From Symbiodinium natans (Eukaryota; Sar; Dinophyceae; Suessiales; Symbiodiniaceae), in NCBI GenBank assembly GCA_905221605.1, contig CAJNDS010000069.1, forward strand, positions 62,001 through 126,000: a DNA stretch of 64,000 nucleotides. Direction: 5' to 3'. A program made the translations under genes and the position numbers. Shown one piece after another: positions 21,674-32,453 of this stretch. Under the pieces are notes generated by a model, which was not told the DNA's origin, searched no databases, and saw nothing but the letters and a program-made list of their open reading frames with translations. Positions within the stretch are counted from its first letter, which is position 1. Each line of letters starts with the position of its first letter.

Positions 21674-21835
21674 CATGGGTTTCCCTACTACCCCCATCTA
21701 TACTACCCCCCACCCCCCCAGGGTTCCCCCCCTAAATAACCTTTTTTGGGCCTTATTGCGCCTTAATTGGGCTTAATTCTCCCAAAGTGGCCTTAATGCT
21801 GGGGGGGTGGGGGGTGGGGTAGTAGGGAACCCATG
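21674..21835. mobile_element. MITE-like foldback, family I copy 1
   Basis: The left arm CATGGGTTTCCCTACTACCC continues through a C-rich segment. The right arm mirrors it, with G-rich sequence then GGGGTAGTAGGGAACCCATG. The interior repeats GGCCTTA and GGGCTTAATT. 162 bp, with a shorter relative at 42329. Confidence 0.75.
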
Positions 21836-22440
21836 ATAGTGGGAGACAGGCACTGGTACCGTGGCCCTAGAAACCACTCCTGAGTTTCAGATGGTCACCC
21901 GCCTCGGATGCCTGGCACCCGTCGAAGCAAGTGTTTTGGGTGTAGGGTTTAGGGTTTACGGTTTAGGATTTAGTTTAGGCTTCGGGTTTAGGGTTCGAGG
22001 TTTCGGTTTCGCGGTCTAGGGACCAGTCTCTGAGAGATAAGGCAGAAAACACCATGCTTCGAAAATCTTGCCCTGGCAAGGATCAAGCCATCCGGACCCC
22101 CTCGGTCCCGGCCGGCCGCATAAGCGCAGCAGGATAGCTGGAAGGTCTGCTGGCTTCTTTTCTCAAAATGCGTCTATCACGCAAGAAGTTCTGAACAGCG
22201 CAAGCTGCTTCACTGCGCTGGATGATGTCCACCGTAAGAGTAGCCCCAGGCTCTCAGGCCGAATAAGCGATCGTGGAGTCGTAGAGAGGGCGCAATCTAC
22301 ACCGTCACATGCCCTGAACCCTAAAGACCCTGTAATAAGCCCTAAAAGCACAAAACCCACAGTAACCCTGAAAACCCAAATGCTAAAATCCAAACCCTCG
22401 GCCCATGACTTGTGTGCCCCATAAGGCTTCGGGCTATGGG
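21836..22440. other. Unrecognised sequence with a degenerate TTTAGGG block
   Basis: The block at 21940-21975 is followed by about 400 bp of unique sequence. It is covered by a 118-codon plus frame (22068-22424) and a 76-codon minus frame, neither recognisable. Confidence 0.45.
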
Positions 22441-22634
22441 TAGGGTTTAGGGTTTAGGGTTTAGGGTTTAGGGTTTAGGGTTTAGGGTTTAGGGTTTAGG
22501 GTTTAGGGTTTAGGGTTTAGGGTTTAGGGTTTAGGGTTTAGGGTTTAGGGTCTAGGGTTTAGGGTTTAGGGTTTAGGGTTTAGGGTTTAGGGTTTAGGGT
22601 ACAGGGTTTAGGGTTTAGGGTACAGGGTTTAGGG
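22441..22634 (+). repeat. Longest interstitial telomeric block in the window
   Basis: About 28 heptamers over 194 bp, nearly all perfect TTTAGGG. One TCTAGGG lies in the middle and two TACAGGG near the right edge. It ends abruptly in unique sequence on both sides, so it is internal and not a chromosome end. Confidence 0.97.
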
Positions 22635-22975
22635 AACTTACTGCCAACCCTGGTATGGCACCAGCCCGCCTAATCATTGCTCCAATGCTGTTGTGTTTGC
22701 CAGCAACTTCAGCCCGAAGAACAAATCAGGAACAAGCTCTCAGCAAGGGAGCTTCAAGGTGGGGAAGGCTTCTACAGCATCCCTGAACCCTAAGCCCCTA
22801 AACCATAAACCCGCACCAGGGAACCGAATGTTATGGAAGGGTTGCATAAGGGGAGCACTAGGGGGCCCCTCCTGCATGGGCCTAGAATAGCCTAGAACCA
22901 AGGATAGATGGGAGTTCTCAGCGCGTTCAGTAGTGGACTCATCCTGAGCATACACCCGAACTTCGTACCCTCCCC

Positions 22976-23020
22976 CCTAAACCCTAAACCCTAAACCCTA
23001 AACCCTAAACTCTGAACCCT
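22976..23020 (-). repeat. CCCTAAA block
   Basis: Six heptamers ending in CTCTGAA. Confidence 0.9.
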
Positions 23021-23113
23021 ACATCCTTACCATCCTCGCGAGCTGAAGCCTGGGGGCTACTACTACCTATACTACCGCAAGCGGGGAGTCGCGCCCACCG
23101 GGACAAGCCATGC

Positions 23114-23192
23114 TGGGTTTAGGTTGTAGGGTTTGTAGGGTTTGCAGGGTTTGTAGGGTTTATAGGGTTTGTAGGGCTTGTAGGGTTTGTAG
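23114..23192 (+). repeat. 9-mer array (TTTGTAGGG)n
   Basis: Eight TTTGTAGGG-type units with TTTGCAGGG, TTTATAGGG and CTTGTAGGG variants. Translation gives an artefactual V-C-R-V-C-R peptide. Confidence 0.9.
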
Positions 23193-23752
23193 TGTCTATC
23201 GGCTTTCTTGGGTTTATAGGGTTTGTGGGGCTTGGGGTTTGGAGGTTCTTGGGCTTGGGGCTTTGGATCTTGGATTCGGGTTCGACTGTAGCTCTTTCGG
23301 TGCGGCAGACTTTCGAAGGGGGAAGACTTTAAAAGGAGACGAAACCCCAGACCCTAGACCCTAAATCAACCCATTCCATCATCAAAAGGCTTGGTTCCCT
23401 GGTCGCCTAGCTCCTATCTTTCGGTTCAACTAGGCTTTTCAGACACTCTCACCCTTAAAAGAGCTGACTCTTAGGGCGCTCCTCCTTGTCGAGTCTGGGG
23501 CAGGGGTTTTCGGGCCTCGGGCTTGGGCTTTCGGGTTTGGGGCTTAGGGCCAGGGACGACGGGCTGGAATGCTTGGGGGGCATGACCCTGGTGAGCCCAG
23601 ATCACAGCGCCTGCTTGAGAAATCAGACAAATCAAGAGCTGCCGTCGGCCTTTGGGAGCCCTACATTTCGGGGTCCCGCGTAGTTGTTCGTGCTGGAGGC
23701 TTCCAGGAGAATCCGTGATTTATGCCCTACATGCAATGTCGAATGTCATCTA

Positions 23753-23798
23753 TCTCTCCTTCTCTCTCGCTCTCTCTCCCTCTCTCCCTCTTTCTTTC

Positions 23799-23831
<33 letters not shown>

Positions 23832-23832
23832 A
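23753..23832. repeat. CT-rich microsatellite
   Basis: (CT)n with CCCT, TTTC and GTCT interruptions, running into a short (CA)n. Confidence 0.9.
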
Positions 23833-23959
23833 CACACACATACACACGTAACTGCAACAAGCAACTTCTTACTGCAACTGTACACCGGTCAAAGCCAACT
23901 CTTTCGACCGCGTGGCCCATGATATTTGGAGACAAGCTGCGGGGGACACCACGTAAGCT

Positions 23960-24045
23960 CTGAAAACCCTACACCCTGAACCCTATAAACCCTAAACCCT
24001 AAATCCTAAAGCCTAAACCCTAAACCCTAAACACTAAACTCCATT
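23960..24045 (-). repeat. Degenerate CCCTAAA block
   Basis: Units with CCTATAA, CCTAAAT and CACTAAA variants. Confidence 0.8.
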
Positions 24046-24517
24046 CCACAGTGCTCACTGGCCTTTTGGGCCTTGCCTTTGGCAGCTCCAGGTTCGGAGG
24101 CGGGGTGGATCACAGAGCTGATCCCTTCCCCTCAACAGCGCAGCTGCTACACGGTTTGGGGTTTAGGGTTACTCCCCAAAATGAAGACCTACTTTGGAGG
24201 GTCTAAGGTCTGCCACGTATACCTGCCTCAGGCCACATTGGAGCCAGCAGGTTCGAAATCCCCCCAGCCTAAACAACTTCAATATGTTGGCGGCAGATGG
24301 GGCAAGTGCCCGACGATCTGGCTGCCACAAACCACTCCATGAGACAGGCCTGTCAGCGACGTCCACTTGCAGTTGCGCATGTCTACATATATGTATATAT
24401 GTATACATATGCCAAGTTTTCATACATGTATATATATATATATATATGGTTCAGCGTCGAGCGTCCTGGGCCCCCCCCCCCCATGGTATCCCCCCCCCCC
24501 CAAGTCTACTCTACGGT
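24046..24517. other. Unrecognised sequence ending in TA microsatellite and poly-C tracts
   Basis: Unique sequence to 24370, then TATGTATATATGTATACATA-type and (TA)n repeats to about 24446, then two C tracts near 24468-24482 and 24490-24501. Frames across it are repeat-derived at their ends. Confidence 0.5.
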
Positions 24518-24668
24518 CCCTAAACCCTAAACCCTAAACCCTAAACCCCCAAACCCTAAACCCTAAACCCTAAACCCTAAAACCTAAACCCTAACCCTAA
24601 ACCCTAAACCTTAAGTCTTAAACCTTAAACCCTAAACCCTAAAACCCTGAACCCTAAACCCTAACCCT
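24518..24668 (-). repeat. Interstitial telomeric block
   Basis: About 21 units of CCCTAAA with CCCTAA hexamers, CCTTAAA and CCCTAAAA. Confidence 0.9.
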
Positions 24669-24732
24669 AAAACCAACCCCCAACCACACCACAGGGGGGG
24701 GGGGATCATCTTAGTACCCCATCCGCGGGGAA

Positions 24733-24866
24733 AACCCTAAACCCTAAACCCTAAAACCCTAAACCGTAAACCCTAAACCCTAAACCCTAAAACCCTAAAA
24801 CCCTAAAACCCTAAAACCCTAAACCCTAAACCCTAAACCCTAAACCCTAAAACCCTAAAACCAACC
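24733..24866 (-). repeat. Interstitial telomeric block, 7-mer and 8-mer mixed
   Basis: CCCTAAA alternates with runs of CCCTAAAA. It ends in an AACCAACCCCCAACCACACC tail also seen at the end of the preceding block. Confidence 0.9.
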
Positions 24867-24907
24867 CCCAACCACACCACAGGGGGGGGGGGGGTACCAT
24901 TGGGGGT

Positions 24908-24947
<40 letters not shown>
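24908..24947 (+). repeat. Poly-G tract, 40 bases
   Basis: Uninterrupted G homopolymer, preceded by two shorter G tracts (24885-24894 region and GGGGGTGGG). Confidence 0.9.
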
Positions 24948-24950
<3 letters not shown>

Positions 24951-25803
24951 GCCGGGGCTGAATCATATATATAACTTGCTCGTTTATAAAGTACGTGTTT
25001 TTGTAGAAGCAGGACGCAGGGTTTGACTTAAACAGAGCTCAAGGTTGCGAAGCAGCGAAACCTCTTGGAATTGGGATAGCTTTGGGGCTCTGCGGCTCGA
25101 AAAGCTAATCAGCATTCTCCAGGTGCGTCGGCGCCAGTCCGGGGAAGTGCTTTACTATTTTCTATTGAGATACATGGACCCTTTGGGATCAGCTGAGGTG
25201 TAGGGCTTAGGTTTAGGGTTTCGGGTTTAGGGTTTAGGGTGTAGGGTTTAGGTCGAGACCGAGCCATTTTCGACAAGGATGGGGGCCAGAGCACCCTCCC
25301 AACTCCAAGTCCTCCCGTGCGCCCCATCACGAAGAACCTGGGGCCCTCTTTCCCTCCAGTTTTATGGGTTATGCCTACTAAGTAAGGGTAGGTACTACTA
25401 AACTGTAGGTAAATAGAGTCCCAAAAAAGACTTAGCGCCAAATCCTTTCAAGCTCTTCAACACGATGGAAAGCTCCTTGAACCCACAGCCCTCGTGTCGC
25501 GAGCAAATCTCCCATACCCGAAGCATCCCTAAGCCCCCAACCCGGCTCGAACAACCCCCGCCTCATGGTAGATATGACCACACGGCAGAAGGGAGACGAT
25601 GTCCGGTCCTTTGAAATCCTGCGACACTCTGGTCTTGATTGGCTTGCTTGCTTCCCTTTGCGGCAGCTTAAAAGGCCGGCAAGTAGGTACTGGATACATG
25701 GCATCTGCCTAATTAGCGAGGCAAAAGGTGGAGAAATGTGTTCTCCCCCTAACCCCCTTCCCCCTAACCCCCTCCCCCCTACCACATCACCCCTCCGTGG
25801 GCC

Positions 25804-25807
<4 letters not shown>

Positions 25808-25859
<52 letters not shown>
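25808..25859 (+). repeat. (GA)26 microsatellite
   Basis: Perfect GA dinucleotide run. Frames through it give R-E-R-E peptides. Confidence 0.97.
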
Positions 25860-25862
<3 letters not shown>

Positions 25863-26861
25863 CTTTTTGGGGGCATGAGAACGAAAGCCTGCCCGAACCT
25901 CCTTCGTCCTTGGGGGAACAAAAGACCGTCCGTCTCTTTGCAGAATAGTTGACGAGAGCTATAAAGAAAGTTTGTTTACGAACCGTCCGGAATTGCGAAC
26001 CGTAAAATCAAACCGTTCAAAACCCTGATAAAGGATCTTAGGGGGTCTCTAGGGGTTATTTAGGTACATAGGGACCTTAAACGGTATATCAAGGGCTTAT
26101 ACCCCGTAATAACCGAACCGTTGGTTGAAAAGCCGAAGCCGCATCGTACCGAACCATTGGCTCTCATTTTATCTGGAGGGTCTGCTGACTTCGTATCGCT
26201 TCGTCGTCCACGACTGTTCGCCCGAAATCTTGCGGAATATTATCATTACTGTTCTTATGATTACTACTCTTACTACTTTTTATGTAGTATTATTGGTATT
26301 ATGAATATTTATTGTGGAAGTCCGTGTTTCCTCACTGTCGCCGGCCAATCACGACGATCAGGGCGAGTCACGGCGACGACTCCCGCAGGTCTCATGCTCA
26401 CAGCTCCGCAGAATCCAAAAAGTAGAACCCCCCCTAAGAGTCGCCCTGTGCTACTGTTTGGGTCTATAGGGTCTCTCTAAGGAACCCTTAAAAGGGCGGA
26501 TCCTGGTGTCGTGCTTGAGCTTCACAAGACTGAACCATAAACCCAAAACCCTAAACAGTCACAGGGGTCGAGCGCCTCGGGGTCGCGATACTCTGACCCT
26601 CGCCCCGTTCCAAGGTACGCTCGTCACTCGGCGGGTAGTCTCAAGATGTTCCCGGCGCGACGTCGGTAGCAAAAGCCTTTTCCCGATTGCAGGGTTTAGG
26701 GTGTAGGGTTTAGGGTTTAGGGGTCCAGCATCACCTTAAACCCTCAACCCTTTTTAACACCCTGCACCCCAAAACGCCCGGTCGCTGCAGTCGTAATGTC
26801 TCAGGTTGTGTTCGTCGCTTGGTGGGTAGTCCCCCACATCACCTCCCTCCACCTCATACGT

Positions 26862-26993
26862 GGGTTTCCAAAATTAGGGGCCCTGACTACAAGGGAAGGC
26901 TACTAGAAATTAGGGGCCCTGGTTGGGGTACGTATTATAAGGGAAGCCTACTATTTGGGGATCTCTATTGGCCTGTCCCCTATTTTCGCAAAC
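26862..26993. mobile_element. MITE-like element, family C copy with internal duplication
   Basis: The left GGGTTTCCAAAATTAGGGG and the right CCCTATTTTCGCAAACGC are family termini, with interior CCTACTATTTGGGGATCTCT. AAATTAGGGGCCCTG occurs twice (near 26870 and 26907), a partial duplication of the left arm. Confidence 0.65.
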
Positions 26994-27618
26994 GCTCATA
27001 TCTCTGTGGTGTTTAGGGTCTAGGGCTTTGGGTTTATGGCCTACCGACCAGTCACTTTGAGTGCTCGACATTCAGGTACCGGAAAGTTTAGGGAGAAGTG
27101 CCCCATCTAATTACGGTTACCGTGTCAGGGTTTTGGTTTAGGAGATGAAGCCCCTGAGTCCTGAATCCTGAGCCGCATGTTCGCTATAAGCGCAAAAAAA
27201 TAAACCTTGGATACTCCGCCCTTGAACAGTAACCAAACCTCATCCGTCCTCCAGACAACAAAGGCACGTTTGCTGCATCCACCTGCGATTGCTGAGCACA
27301 CGCGGTCGGTTGGAGGAGCAAGGGTTCGGGTCAGGATTTATGCGGGTGCTGGCTTAGCAGCAATAGGTTTCGGATTCAGGCTTGAGGCTTGGAAACTAGT
27401 TCATGGTTGCGATAGTGGTCGGGATAGTATTAAAAACTTTAACTTCTATTCTTCATTGAATTTAAGTACCATTAAACATGTAGAATGTTACCCCACTATG
27501 ACAAGGGAAAGATGACCGACCAAGCGTATCTGATGCGGGGGAGGGGTTTTTGTTGAAGCTTCTGGCAGGCAGCGAAGACAACGACCGGAGCATATGCCAA
27601 AATTGTGGTTGATGATTT

Positions 27619-27721
27619 GGGGGTTTACGAAAATTAGGGACCTCTAGAATAGACCCCCCAAATAGTAGGATTTCCTTAAAAAAGGACCCAAATAAAGTAC
27701 CCCCGTATTTCGGAAGCCCCC
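27619..27721. mobile_element. MITE-like element, family C copy
   Basis: The left GGGGGTTTACGAAAATTAGG is mirrored by CCCCGTATTTCGGAAGCCCC, with interior CCCCAAATAGTAGGATTTCC. 103 bp. Confidence 0.7.
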
Positions 27722-28879
27722 ATTACCCTTAACCTAAGCATCAAACCCTAAACCGAACGCCTTGGTTTCGGGCTAACCACAAGGTCTCTGCAGCCGAAGC
27801 GACATTCGCGTCGGCAGCACGTCTGCTTTCTCAAGCACTTTCCTCGACCCGGGCTTCGGAATCCTACACCGTCCGCTCCACCTTCGTGCACTGAATACCG
27901 TCTGCCACCCCGTTTCAACCCTCTAAACCTCCACACGAACCCTCTGAAAACCCATAGCAAGAATGGCTTGAAGACTACGGGGTTCTGCACAAGGACATGC
28001 CCACATGGAGGGGTGGAATTGTGTGTGTGTGTGTGTTGCCCACGCTCTGACTAACGATCTGCATCTTGCGCCCACAAAGCCACCCCAGTGTCTCCATCCT
28101 GTGTGTGTGTGTGTTTCTCTGCATTTGGGTGCCCATTGTGTTGAATCCCAAACCCTTGGGCCGAAACAAGAGGAATCCCCTAAATGGTTTTCTGCCCTAC
28201 CTGCAAACCCCAAAACATCTACAGCCCCAAGCGCTCGATGAAACCCTAAAAGACCTTACAAATGCAGATAAAAGCCGATCGAAGCCCATAAAGGTTATCC
28301 AAGCCTATAAACACCCACAGGGCCCACTTAAACCCTGAGCACAATCCTGAAGCCTCATGGAAGAACTATAAAACCCTCAAGCCTTCCATCTTAGGGAAGA
28401 GGCTTGGTCGGTCTGCTTGCACCAGAGGGCAGCATAACCTGCAACAAGTGCTGAAGGAGCTCGCTGGTTAAATTGGATATTTGGGTCAGGTTTGGGCTTT
28501 AGGTTTAGGGTTTAGGGTCTAGGGTCTAAGGTTTAGGCATTAGGGGAAAAGGCAGGGAGTGGGGGGGGGGGAGCGGGGGGGCTTCTGAGTTTGAGGGCTG
28601 ATGGCAGTGTGGCCGAAGGCAGGTGGTGTAGGGGTTTACGGAGACTGAAGGGGGAGAAAAGGTGGCCAAGGGCGCCTTCACTTCGGTAAAGAAATGGCTT
28701 CAATCCTTTTTGGGGCTTTGGGTTGGTTGGGCTGTAGGGTCCCCTGAAAACGGCTTAAACCCGAAGTCGCGCCAATTTCCTTCTAAGAGCCAAGTGTAGG
28801 CTGGGCCCTGTACATGGCAAGTCGTTTTCAAGCAGCGGAAGTTCCAAACCAGGGGGTTCCAGCTAAATAGGTACCCTTA

Positions 28880-28925
28880 AGCAAACCCCTAAACCCTAAA
28901 CCCTAAACCCTACACCCTAAACCCG
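28880..28925 (-). repeat. CCCTAAA block
   Basis: Six units, one CCCTACA. Confidence 0.85.
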
Positions 28926-29034
28926 ACATTGGCCTGCATCAGTCGGAACTCGGGACGACCCGTAGGCAGCGACTGAAAGTTCATTGATGCCCACCTCGGC
29001 CGCCAAAGGGTTAGAGGGCGTCGGAGGTTTGGGG

Positions 29035-29084
29035 TTGGGATATTCCCCCTTATACTAAGATTAGTATAAGGGGGAACGTCCCAA
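29035..29084. mobile_element. Family A copy 4, termini only
   Basis: TTGGGATATTCCCCCTTATA continues CTAA, then two bases, then the mirror TTAG with TATAAGGGGGAACGTCCCAA. The 50 bp is just the two terminal repeats joined, with no interior. It is a near-perfect palindrome and probably an internal-deletion derivative. Confidence 0.8.
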
Positions 29085-30132
29085 GTTTCGGGGGCGTTTA
29101 ACGTCTAAGGGGGCTTCAAGGTTTGGATGGGTTTTGTGATTTCAGATTCCATGAGCTCCCGGAATACAAGATTTCTTGGGCCATCCCAATCTGAATGAAC
29201 ACCAAGAAAAGTCGATTAAGGTGCTCTTGCGGAAGAACTGCGTTGTTGCATGATTTATTGACATAAAGGCTGTGCAACGGTGTCAAGTTCGAATCTGCTG
29301 CGAACCTACCCCAGAAGTCCGATGAACCCCCACGAACCCCAAAAACATCGACGAACCTCCTCGAACCTTTTTGAATATTTGGGGGCCAGCGAAACCCTGC
29401 GAAACCTACTTGTCTTTAGGGTTTGGCGCGTTCATGATGAAGATGTGCATGGTGGCTCAACTTGTGTGCGAACCCTGTGGCCGAAAATGACTCGACGAAC
29501 CAATATGCTTGGACGGAGTTCGACGCACCTTGCGTCCGAAGCTTGGGTTCAAGAAAACACCGGCAGTACCGCCACGGCTTGTCGGGTTTATTGGGGTTTA
29601 GGGTTTAGAGGGGTTCATGGGGTTAGTAGGGTTAATAGGGTTAATAGGGGCTAGGGTGTAGGTGTCGGAAGAACAAACAATGCAAGTTCCTAGGGTTTAG
29701 GTTTTGGTGTTTTGGGGTTATGGGGTTTCGGGTTTAGGGCACCCTAAACCCTAACCCTAAACCCTAACCCTAAGCCCTAAGCCCTAAACCCTAAACCCTA
29801 AACCCTGAAACCCTGAACCCTAAACCCTAAACCCCAACCCTGAACAAGCACGCTTAGGAAAAGCGCTCGGCCAAGCCACACGTGCTCATGGGCGTTCCTG
29901 GCATCCTTGGCCTCCTGACGCAAGGCCTGCGGGCGTGTTTTTATTTCATGTTTTTTCTTTTTTTTTTTTTTTTTTTTGGGGGGGGGGGCTTTCAAAAAAA
30001 CCTAAACCCTAAACCCCGACTCCCCTAAACCTAACCTAAACCCTAAACCTCTAAACCCCTAAACCCCCAAGCCGTAAAGTTCTATCAGCTACAGCTACAA
30101 CCCGCAAGCCCTAAACCACTCAAGTAACCCAA
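29085..30132. other. Mosaic, no gene recognised
   Basis: Unique sequence to 29585 (a 124-codon frame ends in telomere-derived codons), then TTTAGGG and GGGTTAATA units (29585-29660). A G-strand block meets a C-strand block head to head near 29738, followed by CCCTAAA to 29835. A T17 and G11 tract lies at 29961-29988, and degenerate CCCTAAA at 30000-30075. Confidence 0.5.
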
Positions 30133-30222
30133 GGGTTCATAAACTAGGGAATACTTGGGTTTTGAAGTACTTCCTATATAGGGACTGTAGGGCCCAGGAA
30201 TAGAATGTGAGGTACATGGACC
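30133..30222 (-). mobile_element. MITE-like element, family H copy 1
   Basis: The right end GGTACATGGACC and the left end GGGTTCATAAAC match, in inverted orientation, the copy at 30838. The interior shares GGGCCC, AGTCCCTATA and GGAAGTACTTC (read on the minus strand). Confidence 0.6.
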
Positions 30223-30837
30223 AAACTCCAGGTTGTACAAGTATTAGACCCAAACGGGTGGGGGCTCGGGAGGTTGTTGTTGGGTTGGGCTACCTTCGCA
30301 CTGCTACCCCGAACTCAGACTACACCATAATTATAGAGGGATCCTGAATATGGCTTACGGTATACTCCTTGATTTAGGGGTATTGGGCTCTTTGGGAATT
30401 GGTTGCCTCTGCCTGGACCGGCACAAGCCCCAAAAGCACGCGCCGGCCAATGTTTTTGTACTTTTGGACAAAACGCCGGCCATGGGTGCGGGCAGCACAA
30501 GGCCGCTGCCGCGAAGTTTTAGGGTTTAGCGTTTAGGGATTAGGGCGTTTAGGGTCCAGGATTCAGGGTTCAGGGTTTAGGGTTAGGGCTCAGGGTTTCG
30601 GGTTTAGGGTGTCAGAGTATAACCCCAAAACCCGAACTTCTAAGCCTTGCCTGCTGGTGCAGGTGGCATCGGACCAAAGCCATCCAGGAGAGGCTGCCCG
30701 TTAGGAACCTGGAGTTTAGGGTTTAGGGTTGGGGTTTGGGGTTTGGGGTTTAGGGTTGGGGTTTAGGGCTTGGGGTTTAGGGTTGGGTTTACGGCTAGAG
30801 CTTTGGGTTTCGGCTCCAGCGTTTAGGCTTCCCTAAG
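30223..30837. other. Unique sequence and degenerate TTTAGGG blocks
   Basis: Unrecognised sequence to 30510, then two degenerate G-strand arrays (30520-30610 and 30717-30790) with TTTGGGG and TTGGGG variants. Confidence 0.5.
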
Positions 30838-30932
30838 GGTCCATGAACCCATATACGGAATACTTGGGCCCCAAACTCCCTGTAGAGGAAGTATTTCGAT
30901 ACGCAAGTACTTCCTATTTTGGTACATGGGCC
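30838..30932 (+). mobile_element. MITE-like element, family H copy 2
   Basis: The left GGGTCCATGAACCC is mirrored by GGTACATGGGCC, with interior CTTGGGCCCCAAACTCCCTG. It lies 0.7 kb from the inverted copy at 30133. Confidence 0.6.
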
Positions 30933-32358
30933 TCACTCAGGGTTTCAAAGTTTAGATGACTTGAGCTGTACCTTCGGCTTAATTAAGGGCTGCCGCCCAA
31001 TTGGATGCAATCCAGCCAAGATGTATGCTTCACCGCGCACATGCCAGGCTTGTGCAGTCCGAAAGACAGCCGGTACGAATGCTAGGGTTTCGGGTCTAGG
31101 GTTATATGGCTTTGGGCTTCAGGTGCCAGATTTAGTTGGGCCATTGGCCTGCCCGAACTCAATACTTCAGCCGTACACCTCAACCCTAAACCCGAAGCCG
31201 AAAACCCAAACCCCGAACCCCAAGCCCTCCCCCCCACAACATGAACCTGTGTCTGAGGATTCCATATGAAGAAACGGCTACCCCAACGGTATGCTGTTTG
31301 CTGTTTGATGACATGACTGATTAGCAACAGCATCTGTATCACACGCACTTATGTGATCTCTCGACATGTACTTCGGACAGAATGCCACGCAGATTACGTA
31401 TGTGTGTATATATATATAAACAAGGTTTAGTCTAAAGTCTCCAATATACAGGGCCAAAGAAAGCCCTACAGCCCGCGCAAGCCTAAACCCTAAACCCCAA
31501 GCCCTGAACCCTGAACCACTAAACCCTGAGCTGCCCCAAATCCTAAACGACTAGACCCTAAACCCCAACCCCCTAAACCCTTAAAGCCGAAGCCCTGCGA
31601 CTCCGAAGATTCCCATGTTGCTGCTTTCGGGGGGCGTCATACAGACGAGAGCAAACATCAGCTCCTGGACCATTGCTCCTGCCGGCAAGATGGCCTCCGC
31701 AGCACGTGCATACACGGGTAGGGTTAAGGGGTTTAGGGACATCAGGGTCTTGGATTTGGGGCAAACCGAGCAGACCCTAAACTCAGGGTCTACGGTCAAA
31801 CATGCCTCGAATGTACCCCAAGTTCCCACGAGCATCGTATCAAGGTACTTGAGTGGTCTAGGACAAGGTTGCCCAGGAATCTAAGAAATCAAAAGATGCC
31901 CTTGGATTGCTTAATGGGGGAACCTCACCTCAAAGAAACCAGAGAATAAAAGGCGCCATACCAGAGAGTCTCTATAGGGCTGTACTTGGAATCTGGCACT
32001 CGCACCTCTCAGTGCATGGTGGAGCAGTTGGGGAAAAGACCGAAACCCTGGAACCTCTGCACTACCTCTGTGTCCTGAGCATACACTTGAGGCCCAAAGG
32101 TTTAAACCATTCCATTCTACACGTACTAGTTTGAGGTTCGGATTGTTTTTTTTGTTTTTTTGTGGGGGGGGGGGGGGGGGGGGGGGGGCTTTTTTTTGGT
32201 GGGGGGGGGGGGGGGGGAGGCTTTAATTGCAGGTGGGATGCATAGCAACCCATGAAGAAGAGGCCCAGAATCATGAGCACGACGGAGGTGCCTAGAAGAA
32301 ATCTCACCTTGCCATGCTGAAGCGGTGGCGTGGAGAAGTTCAGGTTTCAGACCTAGGG
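30933..32358. other. Unique sequence, degenerate CCCTAAA and G/T homopolymers
   Basis: Frames of 75-116 codons on both strands overlap, and none is recognisable. A decayed CCCTAAA array lies at 31478-31580. A T/G homopolymer cluster at 32144-32217 includes G25 (32164-32188) and G17 (32201-32217). Confidence 0.45.
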
Positions 32359-32453
32359 TTGGGATGTTCCGCCTTAGACAAAAAGTCCTTTAAGAGGATT
32401 TATAGTACCCCCTGTTTGAATTAAGGACTGTTAGTATGAGAGGTACATCCCAA
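32359..32453. mobile_element. MITE-like foldback, family A copy 5
   Basis: The left TTGGGATGTTCCGCCTTAGA is mirrored by AGTATGAGAGGTACATCCCAA. It directly follows CTAGGG. The arms have more mismatches than other copies. 95 bp. Confidence 0.75.

Larger units (their letters stand above)
24948..28860. other. Mostly unique 3.9 kb with few telomeric blocks, no gene recognised
   Basis: One of the least telomere-rich parts of the window. It has small blocks at 25199-25250, 26690-26722 and 28500-28540, the GA microsatellite, (GT)n at 28020-28040 and 28101-28113, and two family C elements. Frames of 60-127 codons occur on both strands, but none is supported by domain or composition. An intron-rich gene fragment cannot be excluded by eye. 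Confidence 0.45.

Noticed and set aside
22441-22634. True chromosome end (telomere)
   Set aside because: The block is only 28 units long and is flanked by unique sequence on both sides, like all the others.
23110-23364. 84-codon frame rich in V-C-R
   Set aside because: A direct translation of the TTTGTAGGG minisatellite.
24200-24262. tRNA candidate from GGTTCGAAATC
   Set aside because: The T-loop-like motif lacks a pairing stem, and no A box or acceptor stem fits upstream.
25565-25952. 127-codon frame with R-E-R-E tract
   Set aside because: Contains the (GA)26 microsatellite, and a 117-codon minus-strand frame overlaps. No domain seen.
29280-29310. tRNA T-arm-like AGTTCGAATCTG
   Set aside because: Flanking five bases do not pair and there is no cloverleaf upstream.
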